64,000 nt of DNA. Source: Geodermatophilaceae bacterium URHA0031 (GTDB lineage: Bacteria > Actinomycetota > Actinomycetes > Mycobacteriales > Geodermatophilaceae). Positions 36,442 to 45,415 of the stretch are shown here, piece after piece; positions within the stretch are counted from its first letter, which is position 1; each line of letters opens with the position of its first letter. Where the stretch lies: contig JHVP01000004.1 in assembly GCA_000620205.1 (NCBI GenBank), forward strand, positions 480,424 through 544,423, written 5' to 3'. The notes beneath the pieces were generated by a model that had not been told where the DNA came from, searched no databases, and was given only the letters and a program-made list of their open reading frames with translations. The translations under genes and the position numbers were made by a program.

Positions 36442-37146
36442 ATGTCGACCAGCCAGGACCGGCCCATCCCCACCACCGCCCGCTCGACCGGTCTGCGGAT
36501 CGACGAGGTGATGCCACGCTTCGACGTCAACGTGGTGCAGCACGTCGTCGTCAACGCCGATCCGCAACGGACCTACCGGTCGGTGCTCGACGCCGACCTG
36601 ATGGACAACCAGATGACCCACCTGCTGGTCGCCGCCCGGGACCTGCCCAACCGCCTGCGCCGCAGGACACCGGCCGACGCCCCGGCACGGGACCCGCAGC
36701 CGCCAGGGCCCACCGCGTTCCGGATGCGGGATGCAGCCGGGGTGGAGTCGGGTTGGGTGGTGCTCCGGGACGAGCCCGGAGTGGAGTTCCTCGTCGGCCT
36801 GGTCGGCCAGTTCTGGCACCGGGACTACGGGATCGTGCGCCTCGCACCCGAGGACTTCGCCCGCTTCGACCAACCCGGGTACGCGAAGACGGTGGCCGGG
36901 TTCGCTCTGCACCCGCACGGCGAGGGCCGCACGCTGCTGACCTACGAGAGCCGCACGGTCACCACCGACCCGGCAGCGCACCGGCGGTTCAGCGCGTACT
37001 GGCTGGTGCTGCACCCGTTCGTGCGCCTGCTGCTGCGCGGGGCGCTGGTGTCGATGAAGCGAGACGCCGAGCACGGACCCACGCCCCGGCCGATGTCGAG
37101 CTTCGCGCCGCTGGCGCACCAGGGATCCGACGCCACCGGCTCATGA
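36442..37146 (+). CDS. Hypothetical protein with SRPBCC-like character
   Basis: A 234-residue soluble protein. FDVNVVQHVVVNADPQRTYR at the N-terminal third looks like the first strand and helix of an SRPBCC/polyketide-cyclase fold, and GEGRTLLTYESRTVTTDP with FSAYWLVLHPFVRLLLRGAL like its last strand and long helix. Residues between are less typical. ATG 36442 is the first good start. Substrate and role are unknown. It lies among fragments but is itself open and well composed, so probably functional. Its 3' end abuts the esterase fragment on the other strand. Confidence 0.7.
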   Translation: MSTSQDRPIPTTARSTGLRIDEVMPRFDVNVVQHVVVNADPQRTYRSVLDADLMDNQMTHLLVAARDLPNRLRRRTPADAPARDPQPPGPTAFRMRDAAGVESGWVVLRDEPGVEFLVGLVGQFWHRDYGIVRLAPEDFARFDQPGYAKTVAGFALHPHGEGRTLLTYESRTVTTDPAAHRRFSAYWLVLHPFVRLLLRGALVSMKRDAEHGPTPRPMSSFAPLAHQGSDATGS

Positions 37147-37169
37147 GCCCGCGGCGGACGGCGCCCGGC

Positions 37170-37690
37170 CCGGACGGCACCGCGTTCAGCGCACCCCTGC
37201 CCACAACGCGCGTTCCCGGGCACGGGTCCTCGACCACCGAGCAGGGGACCCCCAGGCGCATGACCAGGCGGCGCCCGAGGTCGTAACGCGGCCAACCCGG
37301 ATCCCCCACGGACGCGAAACCCACCCACGCGGCGTGCACCGTGGCGGCGGGTTGCTGCGGAGGGGCGTCGCCCAGCGCCCCGCCCAGCATCTGCTCGCGC
37401 CCCCGGTCGAGGTTGTCGAAGACGAAGGCCAGCTCCAGCCCGTGGCAGGCACCCGACCGCCCGCCGAAGGCCGGTGACGGCCAGCTGAACTCGTACATGA
37501 ACGTCACACCGGGCGACGAGGCGTGCGCGTCCGCCAGCCGGCCGGCCGGGACGCGGACCCACCAGTCGGTCAGCACGTCCGCCAGCAGGTCGCCGGGCGT
37601 GCCGGCGGGACGCGCAGCTCGGTACGCGGGCAGCGCCGTGGCGGCCGGGAGCCCGAAGGCAGCCACGCTCCAGGAGCCGTGCACACGCAC
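37170..37690 (-). pseudogene. Type B carboxylesterase, C-terminal fragment
   Basis: Reads LLADVLTDWWVRVPAGRLAD, TFMYEFSWPSPAFGGR, ACHGLELAFVFDN (the catalytic His region: GxxHGxELPFVF), TVHAAWVGFASVGDPGWPRY. This is the last third of a para-nitrobenzyl-esterase-like protein; the GESAG nucleophile part is gone. On its 5' side it is fused in frame with an IS3-type transposase remnant. Confidence 0.75.
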
Positions 37691-37724
37691 CGGGCCGGCC
37701 AGCGCCTCGTCGGTGACCTGGTCG

Positions 37725-37965
37725 ATGTCCGCGCAGGCTCCGACCCGGCTCATCCAGCCGGTGAGGCGATTGTTCTTCAGCATGGTGTCGAAGGCGGTGG
37801 GATCGAATTGGCTGCCGCGATCCGAATCCATGATGGCCCCCGACCGGTGCCCGCACAGGGATGGCCCTGCGCAGTGCGCGGACGGCCAGTGCAACGGTCA
37901 TCCGAGCGTCCATGGAACAGCCGACGATCCGGCCCACATGCAGGTCCTTGATGGCGTCGAGATCC
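37725..37965 (-). mobile_element. IS3-family transposase remnant
   Basis: Two frames together match the integrase core of IS3-family OrfB: VGRIVGCSMDARMTVALAVR with ALRRAIPVRAPVG in one, and MDSDRGSQFDPTAFDTMLKN with RLTGWMSRVGACAD in the next. HSDRGSQF (DSDRGSQF here) includes the second catalytic Asp. No OrfA, no ends and no third acidic residue are seen. Confidence 0.75.
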
Positions 37966-37978
37966 GCCTGCCCTCGGC

Positions 37979-38467
37979 GTTGCTGTACCGGTTGCTGTAG
38001 ACGGATCGGCATCGCCTACTTCGGCGGCATCGACTCCGCGCGCCCGTGGCCGGAGCTTCACCGGCAAGACCCGGACACCGGGCCGCGCCGCGGCGATCGA
38101 CTGGCCGTGGATCGCACTACGACTCACCGACTCCGCCTGCTCCGCCGGCTCTAGAGCTGGTGGACGCAAGCCCTTGACCTGCAGTTTCCGGGTGACGAGC
38201 GGGTCCAACCAACCAAGACCCCTTGACCAGGTGTCAGGGGCAAGCAGAAAGGCGGGCCGCCCCATGGGACGACCCGCCTCTGACCTGCGGTTTCACTGTC
38301 GGGCTGACAGGATTTGAACCTGCGACCCCTTGACCCCCAGTCGTCGGCGGGGGGTTCGGGCTAGTTCACGGACGTCCGTCTGCGCAGGTCAGCGACTTGT
38401 CCCTACGACCGTGAACCGCCGCGGACGGTCGCGAACCAAGCCAGATGGTGGTCAGGATGGTGGTCAA
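37979..38467 (-). repeat. tRNA-Pro(GGG) 3'-end attachment site, copy D
   Basis: Core 38298-38340, identical to the expected tRNA 3' half. Left arm: paired GTTGCTGTAC/G units at 37979-38000, 319 bases from the core, TGACCTGC-type sites at about 38171 and 38281, hairpin 38250-38280. Right arm differs from copies A-C: GCAGGTCAG at 38394 and a direct repeat GATGGTGGTCA twice at 38444-38467, 104 bases from the core. Confidence 0.87.
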
Positions 38468-38747
38468 CCGAGCTCACCGTTGCCGTCCGCCGGGCCAGGA
38501 AACCGAGTGTTCGGTGCGCGGCGGATTCAGCCCCTGTAGGCCAAGGAGCGCCGCCGTCAGGATTGTCCTGATCCGTCGATCGGAAGTCGGATGGGAGGCC
38601 AACCACCGCGACATTCCAAGCGCGGTACCCGAGCCGTCGTTCGGCGCGCTCCGCATGGGCCTCGGGCGACCCAGCCGCGTCCCGCGTGTCGTCATCCACG
38701 TGCGGCCGGCGACGTCCGGCACTAGCAGTAGCACCTCCCCCAGGCGC

Positions 38748-39499
38748 GCACCGAGTCCTGCCCTGCTGCACGCGCAGTAGATGAGGAGCCTGCACCGGGA
38801 CGACGCGGTGAGCCCCGGGCCCCGGCCAGGCTGGTCACCGAGTCGCCGGGGCTAACAGGCACGGCGAACCCACGAGGAAGAAGAGGTACGGAGATGGCGA
38901 GCACGAAGGCGTGGAAGCGGTGGGGTGGCGGGGCCGGCCTCGTCGCCGCGGGCCTGGTAGCGGGCGGTGTCCTCGCCGGTACGGTCAGCGCAAGCGCCGA
39001 GGAAACCGGCACGACGGGGACGTCGGTGAGCGCGTCGACCGACGAGCAGCCGCTGACCGGGGACACCAAGACGAAGGTGGAGGCAGCCGTGCTGGCCGCC
39101 TACCCCGGAGCCACCATCGACCGCAGCGAGACCGACAACGGCGGCGTCTACGAAGCCCACATCACCACCGCCGACGGCGGCGAGCTCACCGTCGAGGTGG
39201 GCGAGGACTTCGCCGTCACCGGCACCCAGAGCGGCGGCCACGGCGGTGGACGGCACGGTGGGGGCGGGCAGGGCGAGGAAGCGCTGACCGGGGACACCAA
39301 GACCCAGGTCGAGGCGGCCGTGCTGGCCGCCTACCCCGGCGCCACCGTCGAGCGCAGCGAGACCGACAACGGCGGCGTCTACGAAGCCCACATCACCACC
39401 GCCGACGGTGGCGAGCTCACGGTCCTGGTCGGCGAGGACTTCACGGTCACCGGCACCCAGACCGGCGGCCACGGCGGAGACGACTCCACCGACGACTGA
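38748..39499 (+). repeat. Diverged direct duplication, copy 2
   Basis: Counterpart of 13018-13772: similar leader, same start region and a homologous gene. The FMN-binding/ApbE remnant that precedes copy 1 is not found before this copy. Confidence 0.85.
38894..39499 (+). CDS. Exported protein with two tandem PepSY-like repeats
   Basis: A 201-residue paralogue of the 13164 product. Signal/anchor to about residue 35; repeats at about 50-108 and 128-188, each with LTGDTKT, AAYPGATI or AAYPGATV, RSETDNGGVYEAHITTADGG and ELTV.VGEDF.VTGTQ; and a GGHGGGRHGGGG linker. Differences from copy 1 are mostly in the linker, signal and D/G substitutions, so selection has kept the repeats. No membrane partner adjoins. 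A P-type ATPase gene follows 233 bases downstream in the same direction; any link is inference. Confidence 0.85.
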   Translation: MASTKAWKRWGGGAGLVAAGLVAGGVLAGTVSASAEETGTTGTSVSASTDEQPLTGDTKTKVEAAVLAAYPGATIDRSETDNGGVYEAHITTADGGELTVEVGEDFAVTGTQSGGHGGGRHGGGGQGEEALTGDTKTQVEAAVLAAYPGATVERSETDNGGVYEAHITTADGGELTVLVGEDFTVTGTQTGGHGGDDSTDD

Positions 39500-39732
39500 T
39501 CGACCGAGCCTGGCCCCAGCGGCACCCAGCGCTGCGGGCCAGGCTGCCGTCGCCCCCGCTCGACGTCAGCGGTGTGCTCGGCGACGAGTGGTCGGCATGG
39601 TGCTCCACCTCTGAGCTCCACACCGTGGGGCGCACGCCCCGGGTACGGCCGTCACCCAGCGGCAGCGGGCAAGGTCGCGCCGACCACCAGTGTCTGCCAG
39701 CGACATCCCGGCCGGCCCGTCATCCTGTGCAC

Positions 39733-42246
39733 GTGACCTCCACCCACGTGGCCGCGCCTCCGCCGACCCTCGGGTTGCCCAGCAGCGAGGCAGCCGCCAG
39801 GCGCCGCCGAGGCGAGGGCAACGACGCGGTCACCGCGTCGTCCCGCACGTACACCCGGATCATGCGCACCAACGTGCTGAACCTGTACAACTCGATCCTG
39901 TTCTCCCTCGGAATCGCGCTGCTGGCGCTCGGCCGGCCCGGCGACGCCTTGGTGAGCGTCGGGATCGGGGTGCTGAACGCGGCGATCAGCGCCGTCCAGG
40001 AGATCCGCGCCAAGCGGCAGCTGGACCGGCTGCAGTTGCTGGCCCGGGGCACGGTGGTCGTCATCCGGGACGGAGCGGACGCCGAGGTCCGGCCCGAGGA
40101 GGTGGTGCGGGGCGACGTCGTCCGCGTGCGTCCAGGTGACCAGCTCGTCGTCGACGGCCCGGTCCTGGACGGGCACGCCGAGGTGGATGAGTCCCTGCTG
40201 ACGGGTGAGTCCGACGCCCAGCTGCGCACGCCGGGCGAGGACCTGCTGTCGGGCAGCGTCGTGGTCGGCGGCGCGGGACTGCAGCTGGCCCGGGATGTCG
40301 GGTCCGCCAGCTACGCCCAGCGGCTCACCGCCGAGGCCCGCCAGGCCACCACCGACACCACTCCACTCCAGCGGCGGATCGCATTCGTCGTCCGACTGAC
40401 CATGCTGCTGGTGGTGCTGATGGGCGGTGCCATCCTGGCCCAGGCGGCGCTGGAAGGGCTGTCGCTGGTCCGGATCGTGCAGACCACCGCGGTGCTGTCA
40501 GGGCTGGTGCCCTACGGGTTGTTCTTCCTCATCGCGCTGGCCTACACGGCCGGGGCGGTCACCACCTCCCGGCAGGGCGCTCTCGTGCAGCGGGTCAACG
40601 CGGTGGAGTCGGTGAGCAACGTCGACGTCGTGTGCACCGACAAGACCGGCACGCTGACCACCGGACGGCTCACCGTCGCCGAGCTGGTGCCGCTCGGTGG
40701 GCACGACAGCGCGACCGTCACCTCCGCGCTGGCCGCGATGGCGCACAGCACCGGCGCACCCAACCTCACCAGCGCCGCGCTGGCCGGTGCGCTCACCGGC
40801 TCCCCGGTTGCGGTGGCAGAGGAGGTGCCGTTCAGCTCCGCCCTGCGGTGGAGCGCCGTGCGTACGACCGGCGCGACCTGGGTGCTGGGCGCCCCGGAGG
40901 CGCTGGCACCGGCGCTGCGGGATGCGCTCCGGGCCGGGGAGGTCGACGCCCGGACGGCGCGGGGGCTGCGGGTGCTCGTGTTCGCCCGCGCCGCCGAGCC
41001 GTCCGCCCCGCTGCGGGACGCCACCGGCCGGCCAACGCTGCCGGGGCTGGAGGCGCTGGCCCTCGTGGCGCTGGCCGACGAGCTGCGCCCTGACGTGCCC
41101 GGGACCCTGCGGCGCTTCGCCGAGGAGGGCATCACCGTGAAGGTCCTCTCCGGCGACGACGCCGACACCGTCGCCGCCCTCGCGGCCCGCGCCGGGCTGC
41201 GCGACACCACCCCGGTGCACGCCGGGGGCTTCGCCGGGCTGACCGACCACGAGCTCGACGCCGTCGTCACCGCGGGCTCGGTGTTCGGGCGGGTGGCGCC
41301 GGAGCAGAAGGAGCGGGTGGTGGCCGCGCTGCGGCGGCAGGGCAGCTACGTGGCGATGGTCGGCGACGGTGTCAACGACGCCCGTGCGCTCAAGGCCGCG
41401 CAGGTCGGGGTGGCCATGGCCAGCGGCAGCGCCGTGACCCGCGACGTCGCCGACATCGTGCTCACCGAGGACTCGCTGGCCGCCCTCGTCCCCGCCCGCC
41501 GGCTGGGGCGGCGCCTCATCGCCGGCATCACCACCTCGGCCCAGCTGTTCCTGGCCCGGGTAGCGACCCAGGCCCTGGTCATCGTGGCGGTGACCATGCT
41601 CGGCCTGGGCTTTCCCTACTCCCCCACCCAGGGCGGCCTGACCCTGTTCACCGTCGGGCTGCCCACGCTCGTGCTCACCGCCTGGGCGCGCCCAGCACCC
41701 CCCGACCCGCACCTGCTGGGCACGCTCGGCCGGTTCGTGGTCCCGGCCGCGCTGCTGACCGCCGGGGGCGGCGTTGCCGTCTACGCCTTCCTGTATACGT
41801 CGGTGTCGGAGTTCTTCACCACCGGGCACCCGCCGGACTTCATCGTGACCGAGTTCGAGAGCTACACCGGGCTGACCTACGGGACCGACGCCGACTTCCC
41901 CGAGGCGGCCGCGACCATCGGTGCACAGACCGGGCTGAACACCTTCGTGTCGCTGGCCTCGGTGCTGCTGGTGCTGTTCCTCGTGCCGCCGGCCCGAGTG
42001 TTCGCCGTGTTCACCCAGGTGACCGACCGGCGCACCGGGCTGCTGGTGACCGGACTGCTCGTCGTGCTGGTCGCGGCGCTGGTCACGCCGGTCACCTCCG
42101 AGTACCTGGGCCTGACCGGGGCGGCGCCGCCGGTGTACACCATCGTGCTGCCGGTGCTCGCCGTCTGGTTCCTGGCCCTGGGAGCGGCCTACCGGTTCCG
42201 GCTGCTGGATCGGCTGCTCGGCCTGCAGGAGCTTCCGGCCGGGTAG
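39733..42246 (+). CDS. P-type ATPase (HAD-IC), CtpE-like
   Basis: An 837-residue cation pump. Visible in order: N-terminal cytoplasmic helix region, first helix pair near residues 50-75, actuator domain with LLTGES (about 155-160), the second pair of helices with the PYGLF ion-site motif (VPYGLFFLIAL), phosphorylation motif CTDKTGTLTTG with Asp303, nucleotide domain, GDGVNDARALKAAQVGVAM from about 544, and six C-terminal helices. The PYGLF rather than CPC or PEGLP motif resembles mycobacterial CtpE, a calcium transporter; substrate here is inference. GTG 39733 is chosen as the first start within a coherent frame. It faces nothing downstream in the same direction. Confidence 0.92.
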   Translation: MTSTHVAAPPPTLGLPSSEAAARRRRGEGNDAVTASSRTYTRIMRTNVLNLYNSILFSLGIALLALGRPGDALVSVGIGVLNAAISAVQEIRAKRQLDRLQLLARGTVVVIRDGADAEVRPEEVVRGDVVRVRPGDQLVVDGPVLDGHAEVDESLLTGESDAQLRTPGEDLLSGSVVVGGAGLQLARDVGSASYAQRLTAEARQATTDTTPLQRRIAFVVRLTMLLVVLMGGAILAQAALEGLSLVRIVQTTAVLSGLVPYGLFFLIALAYTAGAVTTSRQGALVQRVNAVESVSNVDVVCTDKTGTLTTGRLTVAELVPLGGHDSATVTSALAAMAHSTGAPNLTSAALAGALTGSPVAVAEEVPFSSALRWSAVRTTGATWVLGAPEALAPALRDALRAGEVDARTARGLRVLVFARAAEPSAPLRDATGRPTLPGLEALALVALADELRPDVPGTLRRFAEEGITVKVLSGDDADTVAALAARAGLRDTTPVHAGGFAGLTDHELDAVVTAGSVFGRVAPEQKERVVAALRRQGSYVAMVGDGVNDARALKAAQVGVAMASGSAVTRDVADIVLTEDSLAALVPARRLGRRLIAGITTSAQLFLARVATQALVIVAVTMLGLGFPYSPTQGGLTLFTVGLPTLVLTAWARPAPPDPHLLGTLGRFVVPAALLTAGGGVAVYAFLYTSVSEFFTTGHPPDFIVTEFESYTGLTYGTDADFPEAAATIGAQTGLNTFVSLASVLLVLFLVPPARVFAVFTQVTDRRTGLLVTGLLVVLVAALVTPVTSEYLGLTGAAPPVYTIVLPVLAVWFLALGAAYRFRLLDRLLGLQELPAG

Positions 42247-42430
42247 TCGTCCCCGGCTCTGACATCCCGGGGGCGCGGCCGGCGGACAGTCGCCGACCGC
42301 GCCGCCGGCCACCGTCCGACCGACCAGCGTCGCGGGTCAGCAGTCCGGCGCCCCGCCGCCGACCGGTCCGGATGTGGGAGGCCTGTCGGCGACCGGCGCG
42401 GCCGGGAGCCCGGGGTCTGCAACCCAGCAC

Positions 42431-43309
42431 TCAAGAAGCGGTGATCACCGACTCCTCCGGCAGCGAGCCAGCACCGCGAGGCGCTGCGGGGTGGTCCTCC
42501 ACGCGCAGGCGCGGGACCGCCCAGCTGGCGACTGCACCGACGGCGAGAGCCCCGGCGATCACGAGGGGGTGCGCGATGAGCGCGTCGGCCACGCCGTTCA
42601 ACGGGTTGCCGGAGATGAGCGTCGTGCGCTCTGCCAGCCACGCCGCGGCCAGCACGGCTCCGGCGGCGGCGAGGACGATGCGCACGCCCGGGTAGAGCCT
42701 CGTGCGACTGAGGACCATCAGCGAGGGCATGAGCAGGACCACCACGAGGAGCTGCGTGAGCTCGATCCCGATGTGGAACCCGAGCAGGTCGACGACGAGC
42801 GAAGTGCGGCCCAGCCCTAACTGGCTGATGACGACCGCGAAGGCCAGCCCGTGGACCAGGCCGAACCCGGCTGCGATCACTGCCTCTCCACCCGGCACCA
42901 GCGGCTTGATGGCGTGCACGGCCGACGCGAGGATCGACACCGCGATGAGGCTCTCCACGACCCGGGAGTTGACGGTGATGTACCCCAGCGCCGCCAGGGC
43001 CAAGGTGATCGAGTGACCTACGGCGAACGCCGTCACGACGTGCACCACGCGCCAGCTCGCGCGGCGCAGGTCGTCACGACGCACCCATCTGCTGCCCCGG
43101 GCCAGGAGTGGCGCGGGGAGCAGCAGCATGACCAGGAAAAGAAGGTGGTCGGCCCCCTGGGCGATGTGCTCCACCCCCACGTGCACCGAGGCCAGGAAGC
43201 CGCGCCCCGTGCTGCCGATGTCGGCGCTACCGGCGGCGATCGAGAGGTCGTGCACCTGCCAGTCGATGACCCCTGCCGTGGTGTAGTCGCTCGCGCCCTC
43301 CTCGCGCAC
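42431..43309 (-). CDS. HupE/UreJ-like membrane protein lacking its usual N-terminal domain
   Basis: A 292-residue product with about seven helices (from residue 45 on). Family features are FLASVHVGVEHIAQGADHLL, VVTAFAVGHSITLALAALG, and AAGFGLVHGLAFAVVISQLG with metal-binding-type His residues of HupE/UreJ_2 (nickel or cobalt uptake-like). Larger homologues have an extracytoplasmic domain before the helices; here only its end (VIDWQVHDLSI) is encoded and the frame is blocked by a stop about 80 bases further upstream, inside the ferredoxin-reductase-like gene. GTG 43309 is therefore the likely start, or the gene has lost its 5' part. Confidence 0.8.
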   Translation of the reverse strand: MREEGASDYTTAGVIDWQVHDLSIAAGSADIGSTGRGFLASVHVGVEHIAQGADHLLFLVMLLLPAPLLARGSRWVRRDDLRRASWRVVHVVTAFAVGHSITLALAALGYITVNSRVVESLIAVSILASAVHAIKPLVPGGEAVIAAGFGLVHGLAFAVVISQLGLGRTSLVVDLLGFHIGIELTQLLVVVLLMPSLMVLSRTRLYPGVRIVLAAAGAVLAAAWLAERTTLISGNPLNGVADALIAHPLVIAGALAVGAVASWAVPRLRVEDHPAAPRGAGSLPEESVITAS

Positions 43310-43371
43310 CGAGACGAAGACCTGGTGCGAGAGCAGATGCGGGTTGAAGGCCAGCGCCCGCAGTATCGAGC

Positions 43372-44727
43372 TCAGAAGGCGAACCGCTCCTCATGCAGCT
43401 GCTCGGGCGGCAACCCCGCCTCCCGAAGCGATCGGCGCACGGCGTCCGTCAGGCCGGGCGACCCGCACATGTAGACGTCACGCTCGGCGATGTCGGGGAC
43501 CATCCGGCGGAGTCCACCGGCCGACAGCGGCTCCCGGTCGGGGCCGAGCAGGTAGCCCACCCGCGCGCCGCGCTGAGCGGCAATCGCGTCGAGTTCGTGG
43601 CGGAAAAGCAGCTCATCGGGTGTGCGGGCCCGGTACAGCAGGAGCAGGTCCTCGCCGGGCGCCAGCGGCAGCGCTTCGAAAAGTGCTCGCATCGGCGTGA
43701 TGCCCACGCCGCCGGCGATGAGCAGGACGTTGCGGTGCGTCCGGCGAGCGGAGGTGACCGCCCCGAAGGGGCCCTCCGCGATCACCCAGGTGCCGACCGG
43801 CAGCGCCTGCAAGTTGCGGCTCCCGTCGCCGAGCGCCTTGACGGTGAGCCGGAGCGTCGTCGCGGTCGGCGCCGCGGACAACGAGAAGGGGTGCGCGTTG
43901 CCCCAGTGATCGGGGGTGAGGAAGCGCCAGCGGAAGAACTGACCGGGCTCAGCGTGCAGCTCGTGCAGGTGGTGACCCTCGACCAGGATCGAGACGACCC
44001 CGGGCCCCTCCTCCCGCACCTCGACGACCCGGAGCCGGTGACGCGCCGCCTGCCGCAGCGGGGTAAGGACCCGGTGCTGCAGCAGCAGCGCCGCGACGTA
44101 GGTGTAGGCGAGCGCCCAGCCGATCTGGAGCACCCGGTGGCCGACGAGATCCGGTCCGGCCAGCATGTGCGCGAAACCGAGCGCGACCGACAGGTACATC
44201 AACAGGTGCAGGGCGTGCCAGGTCTCGTGCTTCAGCTTCTTCCGCGCGGCGCGCACGGACGCGGCGGCAGCGATCAGCATCAGGACCGTGCCCGCGGCGG
44301 CCGCGGGCATCGCCGGCATGCCGAGGACCTGCCAGCTGCCCAGCAGGAATCCCACCCCGGTGAGCTCGGCCCACGCCGCGATCGCGCCGACCGCGTGCAC
44401 TAGCACCAGCGTGACCACCCACCGACCGGCCAGGCTGTGCCAGCGGGCCAGGACATCGGCCCCGATCCCCCGCTCCAGGGCCGGAGAGCGAGCCATGAGG
44501 ACCAGCAGCACGAGCACCCCGTAGCCGGCGAGCATGCCGGCGACGTGGGCGACCATCCCGACGAGCGGCAGCTGCGGTCCGGCTGCAGCCAGCACCAGCG
44601 GCCAGGTCCCGACCACCAGCGCGCCGAACCACAGGGCCGTCAGCGCCGTCGAGCGATCGATGACCCGTGCCCCGGTTCGCGGTCCCTGGACCATCGGAGG
44701 CGCCGCATGCCCGATCGTGTCGGTCAC
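43372..44727 (-). CDS. Ferric-reductase-like transmembrane flavoprotein
   Basis: A 451-residue protein. The N-terminal 215 residues have six helices with His pairs typical of the ferric reductase domain (ARWHSLAGRWVVTLVLVHAV; ETWHALHLLMYLSVALGFAH). The C-terminal half has an FAD domain with GNAHPFSLS (about 290) and an NAD(P) domain with LLIAGGVGITPMRALFE and CGSPGLTDAVRRSLREAG. It would carry electrons from NAD(P)H through FAD and haem across the membrane. Its start overlaps the small gene at 44724 by 4 bases. The related FMN-binding protein is just upstream, so they probably form one chain. Confidence 0.9.
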   Translation of the reverse strand: MTDTIGHAAPPMVQGPRTGARVIDRSTALTALWFGALVVGTWPLVLAAAGPQLPLVGMVAHVAGMLAGYGVLVLLVLMARSPALERGIGADVLARWHSLAGRWVVTLVLVHAVGAIAAWAELTGVGFLLGSWQVLGMPAMPAAAAGTVLMLIAAAASVRAARKKLKHETWHALHLLMYLSVALGFAHMLAGPDLVGHRVLQIGWALAYTYVAALLLQHRVLTPLRQAARHRLRVVEVREEGPGVVSILVEGHHLHELHAEPGQFFRWRFLTPDHWGNAHPFSLSAAPTATTLRLTVKALGDGSRNLQALPVGTWVIAEGPFGAVTSARRTHRNVLLIAGGVGITPMRALFEALPLAPGEDLLLLYRARTPDELLFRHELDAIAAQRGARVGYLLGPDREPLSAGGLRRMVPDIAERDVYMCGSPGLTDAVRRSLREAGLPPEQLHEERFAF

Positions 44728-44984
44728 CGGTCACCTCCCCGTGGACCCCGCCCGCCGGCCTGCCGCGGCACGATTGGAGTGACCGGCACCACCGGGGTGA
44801 CCGGCACGACCGGGGCGACCGATGCCTGATCGGCCGGTTGCACCTGGACGGCAGCCGGCGGAAGCGCCACCGGAGTGACATCGGGCGCGCGCAGACCGAA
44901 CCACAGACCCAGGACCGTCGCCCCGCTGAGGAGCGCGAAGGAGCGGCGGCCGGTGGTGGACAGACCCGCGTGTCGACCGCTCAT
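44724..44984 (-). CDS. Small membrane-anchored Pro/Val-rich protein
   Basis: An 86-residue product from ATG 44984. A basic start (GRHAGLSTTGRR) precedes one helix (SFALLSGATVLGLWFGL) and then a hydrophilic tail with VALPPAAVQVQPADQ and tandem VVPVTP units ending basic. The tail's repeats come from GGTGACCGGCA-type DNA repeats (44777-44818). Its stop overlaps the start of the ferric-reductase-like gene (GTGA), suggesting translational coupling and a structural or anchoring part in that system. No family is recognised. Confidence 0.6.
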   Translation of the reverse strand: MSGRHAGLSTTGRRSFALLSGATVLGLWFGLRAPDVTPVALPPAAVQVQPADQASVAPVVPVTPVVPVTPIVPRQAGGRGPRGGDR

Positions 44985-45131
44985 GCCGCGAGGTCCGCTC
45001 GGTGCGCTGCTTCGAAGTCGATGTCCATGCCGTCGAGGGTCGTCCGGACCAGCGGATCCGTCGTCGTCCCCGTGCAGGCCGCTGCCCTGCTCCGTCCGCG
45101 GTACCGCGACCGGTGCACGGAGAACACGCGA

Positions 45132-45415
45132 AGCGGGTTCACCGGACGTCGAACGCCGCCGGCAGCACCGGCTCGACGACGGTCGTCGAGCCATCGGCCC
45201 AGACGACCAGGCCGGAGTGCCCGCGTCGGGTCTCCAGCCAGTGCGCCGCCTCGGGGCCCTGCGTGTAGGCCGCCGGCCTCGGGACGGACGGCCATCCCCT
45301 CGGCCCAAGCGGCCCCGGCACGTGCGTCCGCGGTGTGCCGGCCCCGCAGGGCGAGGCTGATCGGCATCCCCATCACGGGCTCGACGTACCGGGCACTCGC
45401 CGGGGCGGCGGTCAC
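45132..45415 (-). pseudogene. ApbE-type flavin transferase, internally deleted
   Basis: ApbE moves FMN from FAD onto Thr of FMN-binding proteins. From GTG 45415 (overlapping the stop of the FMN-binding gene) the frame gives RYVEPVMGMPISLALRGRH, the usual ApbE N-terminus. In another frame AAYTQGPEAAHWLETRRGHS and GLVVWADGSTTVV represents the C-terminal part, with a stop at about 45132. The central residues and about two thirds of the protein are missing. It cannot function as a flavin transferase, so FMN attachment in this cell needs an enzyme elsewhere. Confidence 0.75.
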
